Shown here: positions 1-7,350 of the stretch, in pieces | How positions within the stretch are numbered: position 1 is the stretch's first letter | Layout: each line of letters begins with the position of its first letter | From: JAFKKF01 sp035651055 | GTDB taxonomy: Bacteria; Pseudomonadota; Alphaproteobacteria; Rhizobiales; Kaistiaceae | Direction of reading: 5' to 3' | Length of the DNA: 50,109 bases | Assembly (NCBI GenBank): GCA_035651055.1 | Contig: DASRGK010000008.1 | Coordinates: 1 to 50,109 of the forward strand | Notes under the pieces: generated by a model | What the model saw: the letters and a program-made list of their open reading frames with translations, nothing else | Databases searched by the model: none | What the model was told of the DNA's origin: nothing | Made by a program: the position numbers and the translations under genes

Positions 1-1
1 C

Positions 2-706
2 GGCCGCCGCACCGGCTATTCCAAGGGCAAGGGCGGCTCGATGCACATGTTCTCGCGCGAGCGGAACTTCTTCGGCGGTCACGGCATCGTCGGGGCGCAG
101 GTCCCCCTCGGCGCCGGCATCGCCTTCGCCAACCGCTACCGTAAGAACGGCCGGGTATGCCTCACCTTCTTCGGGGACGGCGCCGCCAACCAGGGCCAGG
201 TCTACGAGAGCTTCAACATGGCGGAGCTGTGGAAGCTGCCGGTGGTCTACGTCATCGAGAATAACCGCTACGCGATGGGCACCTCGGTCGCCCGATCCTC
301 CGCCCAGACCGATTTCTCGCGCCGTGGCGTCTCGTTCAACATTCCCGGCGAGCAGGTCGACGGCATGGACGTGCGCGCGGTGAAGGCGGCCGGCGACAAG
401 GCAGTCGAATGGTGCCGCGCGGGGAAGGGACCCTACATCCTCGAAATGCTCACCTACCGCTACCGCGGCCACTCGATGTCGGACCCAGCCAAGTACCGGA
501 CGCGCGAGGAGGTCAACAAGTACCGCGACGAGCACGATCCGATCGAGGCCGTGCGGCATCGCCTGATCGAAAACAAGTGGGCGACCGAGGACGAGCTGAA
601 GGCGATCGAGAAGCGCGTGCGCGACGAGGTGACCGAGGCGGCCGAGTTCGCGCAGAGCGGGCAGGAGCCCGACCCCGCCGAGCTGTGGACCGACATCTAC
701 CACTAA
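2..706 (+). CDS. pdhA: Pyruvate dehydrogenase E1 component subunit alpha (5' end missing)
   Basis: This is the C-terminal two thirds of the thiamine-diphosphate-dependent alpha subunit of E1, which decarboxylates pyruvate and passes the acetyl group to lipoyl-E2. The frame is open to the window edge, so the gene starts upstream. It enters as GRRTGYSKGKGGSMHM. The TPP/Mg motif is GDGAANQGQ, followed by YVIENNRYAMGT. The conserved loop YRYRGHSMSDPAKYRT also matches the family. The gene heads the operon pdhA-VOC-pdhB-(small genes)-pdhC-lpdA, with a 19-base gap to the next gene. About 235 residues are visible, against roughly 340 usual. The identification is secure. Confidence 0.97.
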   Translation, partial: GRRTGYSKGKGGSMHMFSRERNFFGGHGIVGAQVPLGAGIAFANRYRKNGRVCLTFFGDGAANQGQVYESFNMAELWKLPVVYVIENNRYAMGTSVARSSAQTDFSRRGVSFNIPGEQVDGMDVRAVKAAGDKAVEWCRAGKGPYILEMLTYRYRGHSMSDPAKYRTREEVNKYRDEHDPIEAVRHRLIENKWATEDELKAIEKRVRDEVTEAAEFAQSGQEPDPAELWTDIYH

Positions 707-725
707 GGGACGACAGAGCAGGGGC

Positions 726-1127
726 ATGCGCCGCGTCGTTCACTTCGAAGTCCACGCCGCCGACCCGGAGCGGGCGATCCGCTTCTATGGCGGCCTGTTC
801 GGCTGGCAGTTCCAGAAATATGCCGGGCCCGTCGATTACTGGCTGATCACCACCGGCAGCGGTGACAACACCGGCATTAATGGCGGCCTGGTCAGGCGCC
901 GCGGGCCCAACCCGGACCCGAACGCGCCGGCACCGGTCGCCGCCTTTCCGTGCACGATCGACGTCGAGGATATCGACCGGACGATTGCCGAGGTGGAAAA
1001 GGCGGGCGGGACGATCGCCGTGCCGAAGGACGCCATTCCCGGCCTGGCCTGGATCGCCTATGCCAAGGATACCGAAGGCAACATCTTCGGTATCTACCAG
1101 TCCGACCCGAACGCGAAAGCGAGATAG
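726..1127 (+). CDS. VOC (glyoxalase/bleomycin-resistance fold) family protein
   Basis: A 133-residue protein with the vicinal-oxygen-chelate fold signature: an N-terminal beta strand (VVHFEVHAADPERAIRFY), the segment GLFGWQFQK, and a second half ending in DTEGNIFGIYQSD. One protein of this size normally holds two beta-alpha-beta-beta-beta modules, and dimers make the metal site. The substrate is unknown. It lies between pdhA and pdhB with gaps of 19 and 14 bases, so it is very probably cotranscribed with them. A role in detoxifying a reactive 2-oxo compound would fit the context but is only inference. An upstream start is unlikely because pdhA ends 19 bases before this ATG. Confidence 0.85.
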   Translation: MRRVVHFEVHAADPERAIRFYGGLFGWQFQKYAGPVDYWLITTGSGDNTGINGGLVRRRGPNPDPNAPAPVAAFPCTIDVEDIDRTIAEVEKAGGTIAVPKDAIPGLAWIAYAKDTEGNIFGIYQSDPNAKAR

Positions 1128-1141
1128 GAACCCTACCGCCG

Positions 1142-2536
1142 ATGCCGATCGACATCCTGATGCCCGCGCTCTCACCGACGATGGAGGAGGGCAAGCTCGC
1201 CAAGTGGCTGAAGAAAGAAGGCGACAAGGTCAAGGCGGGCGACGTCATCGCCGAGATCGAGACCGACAAGGCGACGATGGAAGTCGAGGCCGTGGACGAA
1301 GGGACGATGGCCAGGATCCTCGTTCCCGAGGGTAGCGAGAACGTGAAGGTCAACACGCCGATCGCCGTGCTTGCCGGTGACGGTGAAAGCGCCGCGCCCT
1401 CCGCGGGGGCGAACGGTTCGAGCGAGGCTAAGGCGGAGGCGCCGGCCAAATCCGGGGCGCCCGCGGCGCCCCAGGCCGCGCCGGCCCCCCCTGCCGCACC
1501 CGCTGCGCCGCGCGAGAAGCTCGCGCCCGATCCGGATATTCCGGCCGGCACCGAGATGGTGACGATGACGGTGCGCGAGGCGCTCCGCGACGCGATGGCC
1601 GAAGAGATGCGCCGCGACCCCGATGTCTTCGTCATGGGCGAGGAAGTCGCCGAGTACCAGGGCGCCTACAAGGTCACGCAGGGGCTCCTCGACGAGTTCG
1701 GCCCGAACCGCGTTATCGATACGCCGATCACCGAGCAGGGCTTTGCCGGCATGGGCGTCGGCGCCGCGCTCGCCGGCCTCAAACCGATCGTCGAGTTCAT
1801 GACCTGGAACTTCGCCATGCAGGCGATCGACCAGATCATCAACTCGGCGGCCAAGACCCTTTACATGTCGGGCGGCCAGATGGGCTGCCCAATCGTTTTC
1901 CGGGGCCCGAACGGCGCCGCGGCGCGCGTCGCCGCGCAGCACAGCCAGGACTATTCGGCCTGGTACTCGATGGTGCCGGGCCTGAAGGTCGTCCAGCCTT
2001 ACACGGCGGCGGACGCCAAGGGCCTCCTCAAGGCGGCGATCCGCGACCCCAATCCGGTCGTCTTCCTCGAGAACGAAATCCTCTACGGCCAGTCCTTCGA
2101 GGTGCCGAAGCTCGTCGACTACGTGCTGCCGATCGGCAAGGCGCGCATTGCCCGTCAGGGCAAGGACGTGACCATCGTCTCCTTCGGGATCGGCATGTCC
2201 TACGCAACCAAGGCCGCGCATGAACTGGCCGGCATGGGCATCGAGGCCGAGGTGATCGACCTCAGGACGCTCCGTCCGCTCGACCTCGACACCGTCGTCG
2301 AGTCGGTGAAGAAGACCAACCGCTGCATCACCGTCGAGGAAGGCTGGCCGACCAACTCGCTCGGCGGGCACATCGCATCCGAAATCATGGCTCGCGCGTT
2401 TGACTACCTGGACGCGCCGGTCCTCAAGGTCGCGGGCAAGGATGTGCCGATGCCGTATGCCCACAACCTCGAGAAGCTGGCGCTGCCCTCGGTCGCCGAA
2501 GTGATCGAAGCCGTGAAATCAGTAACCTACCGCTAG
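1142..2536 (+). CDS. pdhB: Pyruvate dehydrogenase E1 component subunit beta with N-terminal lipoyl domain
   Basis: Beta subunit of E1 (464 aa), which forms the E1 heterotetramer with PdhA. Residues 1-80 are a biotinyl/lipoyl domain with the lipoylation lysine at K43 in EIETDKATMEVEA. An Ala/Pro-rich flexible linker follows at about residues 85-125, then the transketolase-like core from about residue 138 (VREALRDAMAEEM, then GEEVAEYQGAYKVTQGL, ending in the regulatory C-terminal fold). A lipoyl domain on E1 beta is typical of alphaproteobacterial PDH. The ATG at 1142 was chosen because it begins the lipoyl domain. The open frame extends further upstream, but that part overlaps the VOC gene and shows no conserved sequence. 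Confidence 0.97.
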   Translation: MPIDILMPALSPTMEEGKLAKWLKKEGDKVKAGDVIAEIETDKATMEVEAVDEGTMARILVPEGSENVKVNTPIAVLAGDGESAAPSAGANGSSEAKAEAPAKSGAPAAPQAAPAPPAAPAAPREKLAPDPDIPAGTEMVTMTVREALRDAMAEEMRRDPDVFVMGEEVAEYQGAYKVTQGLLDEFGPNRVIDTPITEQGFAGMGVGAALAGLKPIVEFMTWNFAMQAIDQIINSAAKTLYMSGGQMGCPIVFRGPNGAAARVAAQHSQDYSAWYSMVPGLKVVQPYTAADAKGLLKAAIRDPNPVVFLENEILYGQSFEVPKLVDYVLPIGKARIARQGKDVTIVSFGIGMSYATKAAHELAGMGIEAEVIDLRTLRPLDLDTVVESVKKTNRCITVEEGWPTNSLGGHIASEIMARAFDYLDAPVLKVAGKDVPMPYAHNLEKLALPSVAEVIEAVKSVTYR

Positions 2537-2545
2537 GAGATTCCG

Positions 2546-2830
2546 ATGGCCGACGAAAGCATGCTCGACAAGGCGCTGGGTCTCATCCCGGGGGTGGGCG
2601 TGAAGAAGACGCGGCCGCGGCCTGCCGCGGACAAGGCGAGCGTGCATATCGCCAACCTGAAGAAGGGCCTGTCGAAACTCTCCCGCGACCTCGAGCGCCT
2701 GGTCGGCATCGTCAGGGCGGGCAAGAAGGCGGCGGCGAAGCCGGCGCGAAAGTCCGCGGGCGCAAAGTCGGCCGCGAAGGCGACCTCAAGGCGCTCGGCA
2801 AAGAAGCCGGCCGCGCGGAAGCAGTCATAG
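2546..2830 (+). CDS. Small basic protein with histone-H1-like Ala/Lys/Arg-rich tail
   Basis: 94 residues, beginning 9 bases after pdhB. Residues 1-55 look helical (DKASVHIANLKKGLSKLSRD is amphipathic). Residues 58-94 are a low-complexity tail of Lys, Arg, Ala and Ser with repeated AKKPA/AKSAAK-like units, as in bacterial H1-like or nucleoid-associated proteins. No signal peptide or membrane segment is seen. The start codon follows a clear AGGAG at 2536-2540. It may bind nucleic acid, or it may be a charged scaffold piece for the very large PDH complex. Neither role is shown by the sequence. I do not recognise a named family. Confidence 0.7.
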   Translation: MADESMLDKALGLIPGVGVKKTRPRPAADKASVHIANLKKGLSKLSRDLERLVGIVRAGKKAAAKPARKSAGAKSAAKATSRRSAKKPAARKQS

Positions 2831-2859
2831 TCGGACGACGAAGTCCGACGGGAGCACCC

Positions 2860-3159
2860 ATGCCGAAAGAGCAGCCGATCCCGCCGGACGTTCTCGCCAA
2901 CGATGATGCCGTGGAGGTGCTCCGCGCCTTCGTCGCCGACGGCGGATTGTCCATTTCGTTCACCCGCGCCTTCGACGACCCGTCGATGTGGGGCATGCTG
3001 CTGGTCGATATCGCCCGCCACGCGGCGCGGGTCTTCGAGAAGGAAGGCGTGATGAGCACGGAAGACGCGCTCGAACGCATCCGCGACATGTTCGAATCCG
3101 AGCTCGCCAACCCGACCGACATGGGCGTCACCAGCGAACGCAAGCGGCGGGAACACTAG
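2860..3159 (+). CDS. DUF5076-type protein
   Basis: 99 residues, acidic, with no signal peptide or membrane segment. The central region (DDAVEVLRAFVADGGLSISF, then WGMLLVDIARHAARVFEKEG) and the C-terminal LERIRDMFESELANPTDMG match my memory of the DUF5076 family. This family is common in Hyphomicrobiales and often sits beside pdh genes. The function is unknown. It is 29 bases after the basic protein and 2 bases before the Uma2 gene, so it is part of the same transcript. The family name is from memory and was not checked. Confidence 0.75.
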   Translation: MPKEQPIPPDVLANDDAVEVLRAFVADGGLSISFTRAFDDPSMWGMLLVDIARHAARVFEKEGVMSTEDALERIRDMFESELANPTDMGVTSERKRREH

Positions 3160-3161
3160 CG

Positions 3162-3776
3162 ATGGGCAGTTCCGGGAAGAAGCCGGCGACCTATGCCGAC
3201 CTCGAGGCGGCACCGCCACATCTCGTCGCGGAGATCATCGACGGGGAATTGCTGACGCACCCGCGGCCTTCGCCGCGGCATGCCGCATCGGCCGCCTCGC
3301 TCACCGAGGCGATTGCCGGACCGTTTCAGAAGGGTCGCGGCGGTCCGGGCGGTTGGGTCTTCTTTGCGGAGCCGGAGCTTCGTCTTGGGCCGCATTTCGT
3401 GGTTCCGGACGTCGCTGGCTGGCGGCGGGCGCGCCTCAGCGGCTACCCGGAGACCAACTATTTCGAGCTGGCGCCGGACTGGGTCTGTGAAGTGCTGTCG
3501 GTCGCCACCGAGCGGCACGACCGCGGCGGCAAGCGGCGCATCTATGCGGAGGCCGGTGTCGGGCACCTGTGGCTGATCGATCCGCGCTTTCAGTTGCTGG
3601 AAGCCTTCGCCCTTTCGGACGGCCGCTGGTCGCTTGTCGGCACCTGGCAGGCAGACGAAATCGCCAACGTGCCGCCATTCGAGGCCATCGCCTTGCCCCT
3701 TGCCGATCTGTGGCCCCTCGATCCTCCGCTCGGATTCCACGAGAGTCCGCAGCACCTGTTTGCCGGAGACCGATAG
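3162..3776 (+). CDS. Uma2 family endonuclease-like protein (PD-(D/E)XK fold)
   Basis: 204 residues from the ATG at 3162. The open frame extends upstream, but that part overlaps DUF5076. The Uma2/DUF820 hallmarks are in order: EIIDGEL near the N-terminus, VVPDVAGWRR (the PD aspartate), PDWVCEVLSVATERHDRGGK (the E-V-L-S strand followed by the lysine) and AGVGHLWLIDP. The putative nuclease residues D, E and K are therefore all present. Its stop codon touches the pdhC start directly (TAG-ATG), so translation is probably coupled to the E2 gene. Uma2 proteins are abundant in cyanobacteria and planctomycetes and their role is unclear. A position inside a pdh operon is unusual and is discussed in the findings. 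Confidence 0.85.
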   Translation: MGSSGKKPATYADLEAAPPHLVAEIIDGELLTHPRPSPRHAASAASLTEAIAGPFQKGRGGPGGWVFFAEPELRLGPHFVVPDVAGWRRARLSGYPETNYFELAPDWVCEVLSVATERHDRGGKRRIYAEAGVGHLWLIDPRFQLLEAFALSDGRWSLVGTWQADEIANVPPFEAIALPLADLWPLDPPLGFHESPQHLFAGDR

Positions 3777-5189
3777 ATGCCGATCAACATTCTCATGCCG
3801 GCGCTGTCGCCCACGATGGAGAAGGGCAACCTTGCCAAATGGCTGAAGAAAGAGGGCGACAAGGTTAAGTCGGGCGATGTCATCGCCGAGATTGAGACCG
3901 ACAAGGCGACGATGGAATTCGAGGCGGTCGACGAAGGCACGATCGGCAGGATTCTCGTGCCCGAGGGTGCGCAGGACGTTGCGATCAACCAGCCGATCGC
4001 GGTGCTCCTGACAGAGGGCGAGGACGCCTCGGCCATGGGCGCCGGCGCCGCCGCCAAGGGTGCACCGCAAGCGGAGAAGAAGCCGGCGACGGAGCCGGCC
4101 AGGGCCGCGCCCGCCGCTCCACCGACGGCAGCGGCAGCTCCCGCAGGAGCGCCAGCGCCAGCAACGCCTGCCGCGGCTCCGGCCGCGAAGGCGGCTGCAC
4201 CCGCCGCGCCGGCCGACGCAAGGATGAACGGAGGCGGCGGGCGCGTCTTTGCCTCGCCGCTTGCCCGGCGTCTGGCCAGGGAAGCCGGCATCGACCTTTC
4301 CGCCGTGACCGGCTCCGGGCCGCATGGCCGCATCGTCCAGGCCGACATTGCGGCGGCGAAGGCGGGCGGCGCCGCGAAAGCCGCTCCCGCGCCGCCGGCA
4401 AAGCCGGGCGCCGCCGCTCCTGCGCCTGCGGCCGCCCCCCTTGCCATGGGGATGAGCGACCAGCAGGTCCTGAAGCTCTTCGAGCCGGGCAGCTACGACA
4501 TCGTCCCGCACGACAATGTGCGCAAGATCATCGCCAGGCGCCTGGTCGAGGCGAAGACGACGATCCCGCACTTCTACCTGACGCTCGACTGCGAGATCGA
4601 CGCGCTGCTCGCGCTCCGTTCCGACATCAACGCCGCCGCGCCGACGGTCGACGGCAAGCCGGCCTGGCGCGTCTCGGTCAACGACCTCATCATCAAGGCG
4701 CTGGCCATGGCGCTGATGCGCGTGCCCGACGCCAACGTGACGTGGACGGAAGGCGGTATGCTCCACCACAAGCGCGCCGATATCGGCGTCGCGGTAGCGA
4801 TCCCTGGCGGCCTCATCACCCCCGTCGTCCGTCACGCCGACACCAAGCGCATCTCGGACATCGCAATCGAAATGAAGGACCTCGCCGCCCGCGCCCGCCA
4901 GCGGAAGCTGGCGCCGCAGGAATACCAGGGCGGCTCCTCGGCGGTCTCCAACCTCGGCATGTTCGGGATCAAGGACTTCGCCGCGGTGATCAACCCGCCG
5001 CACGCGACCATCCTCGCCGTCGGCGCCGGCATCGAGACGCCGGTGGTGCGCGACGGCAAGGTCGAGATCCGCACGATCATGACCTGCACGCTCTCCACCG
5101 ATCACCGCGCGGTCGACGGCGCGCTCGGCGCGCAGCTCTTCGGCGCCTTCAAGGCCCTGATCGAGAAACCCGCCGGGATGCTGGCGTGA
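3777..5189 (+). CDS. pdhC: Dihydrolipoamide acetyltransferase (PDH E2)
   Basis: 470 residues. It moves the acetyl group from lipoate to CoA and forms the core of the PDH complex. Residues 1-80 are a lipoyl domain with the modified lysine K43. A long Ala/Pro linker spans about 85-150. The peripheral-subunit-binding domain is at about 156-192 (RVFASPLARRLAREAG, then SGPHGRIVQADI). A second Ala/Pro linker leads to the catalytic domain from about 239. The catalytic motif near the C-terminus is STDHRAVDG, with H443 and D447. The gene starts immediately after the Uma2 stop codon. It carries a single lipoyl domain, and PdhB carries another. The identification is secure. Confidence 0.97.
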   Translation: MPINILMPALSPTMEKGNLAKWLKKEGDKVKSGDVIAEIETDKATMEFEAVDEGTIGRILVPEGAQDVAINQPIAVLLTEGEDASAMGAGAAAKGAPQAEKKPATEPARAAPAAPPTAAAAPAGAPAPATPAAAPAAKAAAPAAPADARMNGGGGRVFASPLARRLAREAGIDLSAVTGSGPHGRIVQADIAAAKAGGAAKAAPAPPAKPGAAAPAPAAAPLAMGMSDQQVLKLFEPGSYDIVPHDNVRKIIARRLVEAKTTIPHFYLTLDCEIDALLALRSDINAAAPTVDGKPAWRVSVNDLIIKALAMALMRVPDANVTWTEGGMLHHKRADIGVAVAIPGGLITPVVRHADTKRISDIAIEMKDLAARARQRKLAPQEYQGGSSAVSNLGMFGIKDFAAVINPPHATILAVGAGIETPVVRDGKVEIRTIMTCTLSTDHRAVDGALGAQLFGAFKALIEKPAGMLA

Positions 5190-5234
5190 CGATCCGTCTG
5201 CACTTATGTTCTGGCGGAAGCGGGAGCCTTTGCC

Positions 5235-5504
5235 ATGGCTGATGCCACCGACGCGATCATGCCGATTCTTCAGCGCATCCAGGGCGACATTGCGGTGCTT
5301 AAAGCCGACGTTGCCGTGGTCAAGACCGAGATGACGACCGTGAAGGACACACTGGCCCACAACACCGAGCGGTTGACCGAAATGAATGGCTATCTGTCGT
5401 TCAACCTCGGCATCACCTCGCGCCACACGACGGAAGTCGATCACCTGCGCAACGAGGTCGATGCGATCAAGCGGCGCTTTTCCGCACTCGAGCGTCAAAG
5501 CTAG
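5235..5504 (+). CDS. Small predicted coiled-coil protein
   Basis: 89 residues starting 45 bases after pdhC. Residues about 8-45 (ILQRIQGDIAVLKADVAVVK and following) and 65-86 (VDHLRNEVDAIKRRFSAL) show heptad spacing of hydrophobic residues typical of coiled coils. The middle contains a short hydrophobic segment, YLSFNLGITSRHT. There is no cysteine and no signal peptide. Similar short proteins are often annotated as hypothetical. It lies between the E2 and E3 genes and is probably cotranscribed with them. I do not recognise a function. Confidence 0.65.
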   Translation: MADATDAIMPILQRIQGDIAVLKADVAVVKTEMTTVKDTLAHNTERLTEMNGYLSFNLGITSRHTTEVDHLRNEVDAIKRRFSALERQS

Positions 5505-5525
5505 GCATTGCAGGGGAAGACGGCG

Positions 5526-5858
5526 ATGCGCGCCAAGCGAGGCTGCAGCCTTCTGCTGCCGGCGTTTGCCCTTTTCTGCCTCGCCGCGGCGCCGGCCTCG
5601 GCCGCGCTCGCGCCCTACTGGCAGCGGCTTCGGGAACTGCAGGCGATCCTCGCCGACCTCGGACTCACCGAGGCGCTCGGCAGCGGCGACCCGATCATCT
5701 CGGTGGCGGTGACGGCCGAGGATACCTACGAAATCCGGACCGCGCGCTGCTCGGTCGTCGCGCACACCGTCGATGTCGAGCCTCTGCCCGGCGCAGAGCC
5801 GGTAGTCGGCCCGCGCCGGTTCTCAATCGCCTACGACAAGGCCATCTGCGGCCAGTAG
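5526..5858 (+). CDS. Small secreted hypothetical protein
   Basis: 110 residues from the ATG at 5526, which follows AGGGGAAG (5512-5519) at good spacing. A TTG at 5508 in the same frame is possible but would put residues before a clean signal peptide. Residues 1-26 form a signal peptide (RAKRGC, then a hydrophobic core, ending PASA) with predicted cleavage after A26. The mature part has two cysteines (in TARCSVV and AICGQ) that could form a disulfide in the periplasm. It lies 15 bases before lpdA, so it is likely in the pdh operon. No family is recognised. Confidence 0.65.
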   Translation: MRAKRGCSLLLPAFALFCLAAAPASAALAPYWQRLRELQAILADLGLTEALGSGDPIISVAVTAEDTYEIRTARCSVVAHTVDVEPLPGAEPVVGPRRFSIAYDKAICGQ

Positions 5859-5873
5859 TCCACGGAGTCCGTC

Positions 5874-7289
5874 ATGGCCAATTCCTACGACGTGATCGTC
5901 ATCGGCTCGGGTCCGGGCGGATATGTCACCGCGATCCGCGCCGCACAGCTCGGCCTCAAAACCGCGGTGGTCGAGAAATCCTATCTCGGCGGCATCTGCC
6001 TCAACTGGGGCTGCATCCCGACCAAGGCGCTCCTCCGCTCGGCGGAAATCTTCCACTACATGGAGCACGCCAAGGATTACGGGCTGACCGTGAAGGAGGC
6101 GGGCTTCGACGCGGGCGCGATCGTCAAGCGCTCGCGGGCGGTGGCGACGCAGCTCTCCAACGGCGTGGCGTTCCTCCTGAAGAAGAACAAGGTCGACGTG
6201 ATCTGGGGCACGGCGACGCTGACCGCGGCGACCAAGCTCAGCGTCAAGGCGGGCGACAATCCGCCGAAGGGCGCGCTCGGCGCCGGCGAGTACGAGGCGA
6301 AGCACGTCATCGTCGCGACCGGAGCCCGGCCGCGCGCGCTCCCCGGTCTCGAGCCGGACGGCAAGCTCATCTGGACCTATTTCGAGGCGATGGTGCCGGA
6401 GAGGATGCCGAAGTCGCTGCTCGTCGTCGGCTCGGGTGCGATCGGCATGGAGTTCGCATCGTTCTACCGCACGCTCGGCGTGGAAGTGACGGTGGTGGAA
6501 ATCCTGCCGCAGATCCTGCCGGTCGAGGACGAGGAGATCGCGGCGCATGCCCGCAAGCGCTTCGAGAAGGCCGGCATCAGGATCATCACCGACGCCAAGG
6601 TCTCCAAGCTCACCAAGGGCAAGGACTCGGTCACCGCGGTGATCGAGGGCAAGGACGGCAAGAGCCAGGAAATCGCTGCCGACCGGATGATTTCGGCCGC
6701 CGGCGTCGTCGGCAACATCGAAAACCTCGGACTCGAAAAGCTGGGCGTCAAGACGGAGCGCGGCACCATCGTCATCGACGGCTACGGGCGCACCAACATT
6801 CCCGGCCTTTACGCGATCGGCGACGTCGCCGGCGCCCCGATGCTCGCCCACAAGGCCGAGCACGAGGGCGTGGTCTGCGTCGAGGCGATAGCCGGCCTGA
6901 AGCCGCACCCGATGGACAAGGCCAAGATCCCCGGCTGCACCTACTGCAACCCGCAGATCGCGTCGGTCGGCCTCACCGAGGCGAAGGCAAAAGCCGCCGG
7001 CTTCGATATCCGCGTCGGCAAGTTCCCCTTCATCGGCAACGGCAAGGCGATCGCGCTCGGCGAACCCGACGGACTGGTGAAGACCATCTTCGACAGGAAG
7101 ACCGGCCAGCTCCTCGGCGCGCACATGGTCGGCGCCGAGGTGACCGAACTGATCCACGGTTTCGTCGTCGCCATGAACCTCGAGACGACCGAGGAGGAGC
7201 TGATCCACTCGGTCTTCCCGCACCCGACGCTCTCCGAAATGATGCACGAGAGCGTGCTCGCCGCCTACGGCCGCGTCATCCACGTCTAG
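5874..7289 (+). CDS. lpdA: Dihydrolipoamide dehydrogenase (E3)
   Basis: 471-residue FAD flavoprotein that reoxidises dihydrolipoyl groups of PdhB and PdhC with NAD+. The FAD-binding motif GSGPGGY is at residues 11-17. The redox disulfide is in GGICLNWGCIPTK (C42 and C47). The NAD-binding motif is GSGAIGMEFA, and IPGLYAIGDVAGAPMLAHKA is the second FAD motif. The catalytic His-Glu pair is in HPTLSE at 450-455. It follows the secreted protein by 15 bases and closes the pdh operon. Its closeness to pdhC indicates that it serves PDH rather than only 2-oxoglutarate dehydrogenase. Confidence 0.97.
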   Translation: MANSYDVIVIGSGPGGYVTAIRAAQLGLKTAVVEKSYLGGICLNWGCIPTKALLRSAEIFHYMEHAKDYGLTVKEAGFDAGAIVKRSRAVATQLSNGVAFLLKKNKVDVIWGTATLTAATKLSVKAGDNPPKGALGAGEYEAKHVIVATGARPRALPGLEPDGKLIWTYFEAMVPERMPKSLLVVGSGAIGMEFASFYRTLGVEVTVVEILPQILPVEDEEIAAHARKRFEKAGIRIITDAKVSKLTKGKDSVTAVIEGKDGKSQEIAADRMISAAGVVGNIENLGLEKLGVKTERGTIVIDGYGRTNIPGLYAIGDVAGAPMLAHKAEHEGVVCVEAIAGLKPHPMDKAKIPGCTYCNPQIASVGLTEAKAKAAGFDIRVGKFPFIGNGKAIALGEPDGLVKTIFDRKTGQLLGAHMVGAEVTELIHGFVVAMNLETTEEELIHSVFPHPTLSEMMHESVLAAYGRVIHV

Positions 7290-7298
7290 CGTTAAAGG

Positions 7299-7347
7299 CA
7301 GATTTTCCCCCGCGCCGGGTCTATATTCGCCCCGCGGCGGGAGGAAA
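7299..7347 (+). promoter_or_regulatory. Possible promoter and ribosome site before the beta-solenoid membrane gene
   Basis: The 61-base gap after lpdA holds TATATT at 7322-7327, a plausible -10 element in otherwise GC-rich DNA. A strong Shine-Dalgarno GGGAGGA (7340-7346) precedes the ATG at 7351. No convincing -35 hexamer lies 16-18 bases upstream. The site is suggestive only. Confidence 0.25.
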
Positions 7348-7350
7348 CAC

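Noticed and set aside
3156..5765. Long minus-strand open frame opposite the Uma2 gene and pdhC
   Set aside because: No recognisable domain. It is the reverse of highly conserved pdh sequence and is explained by third-position GC.
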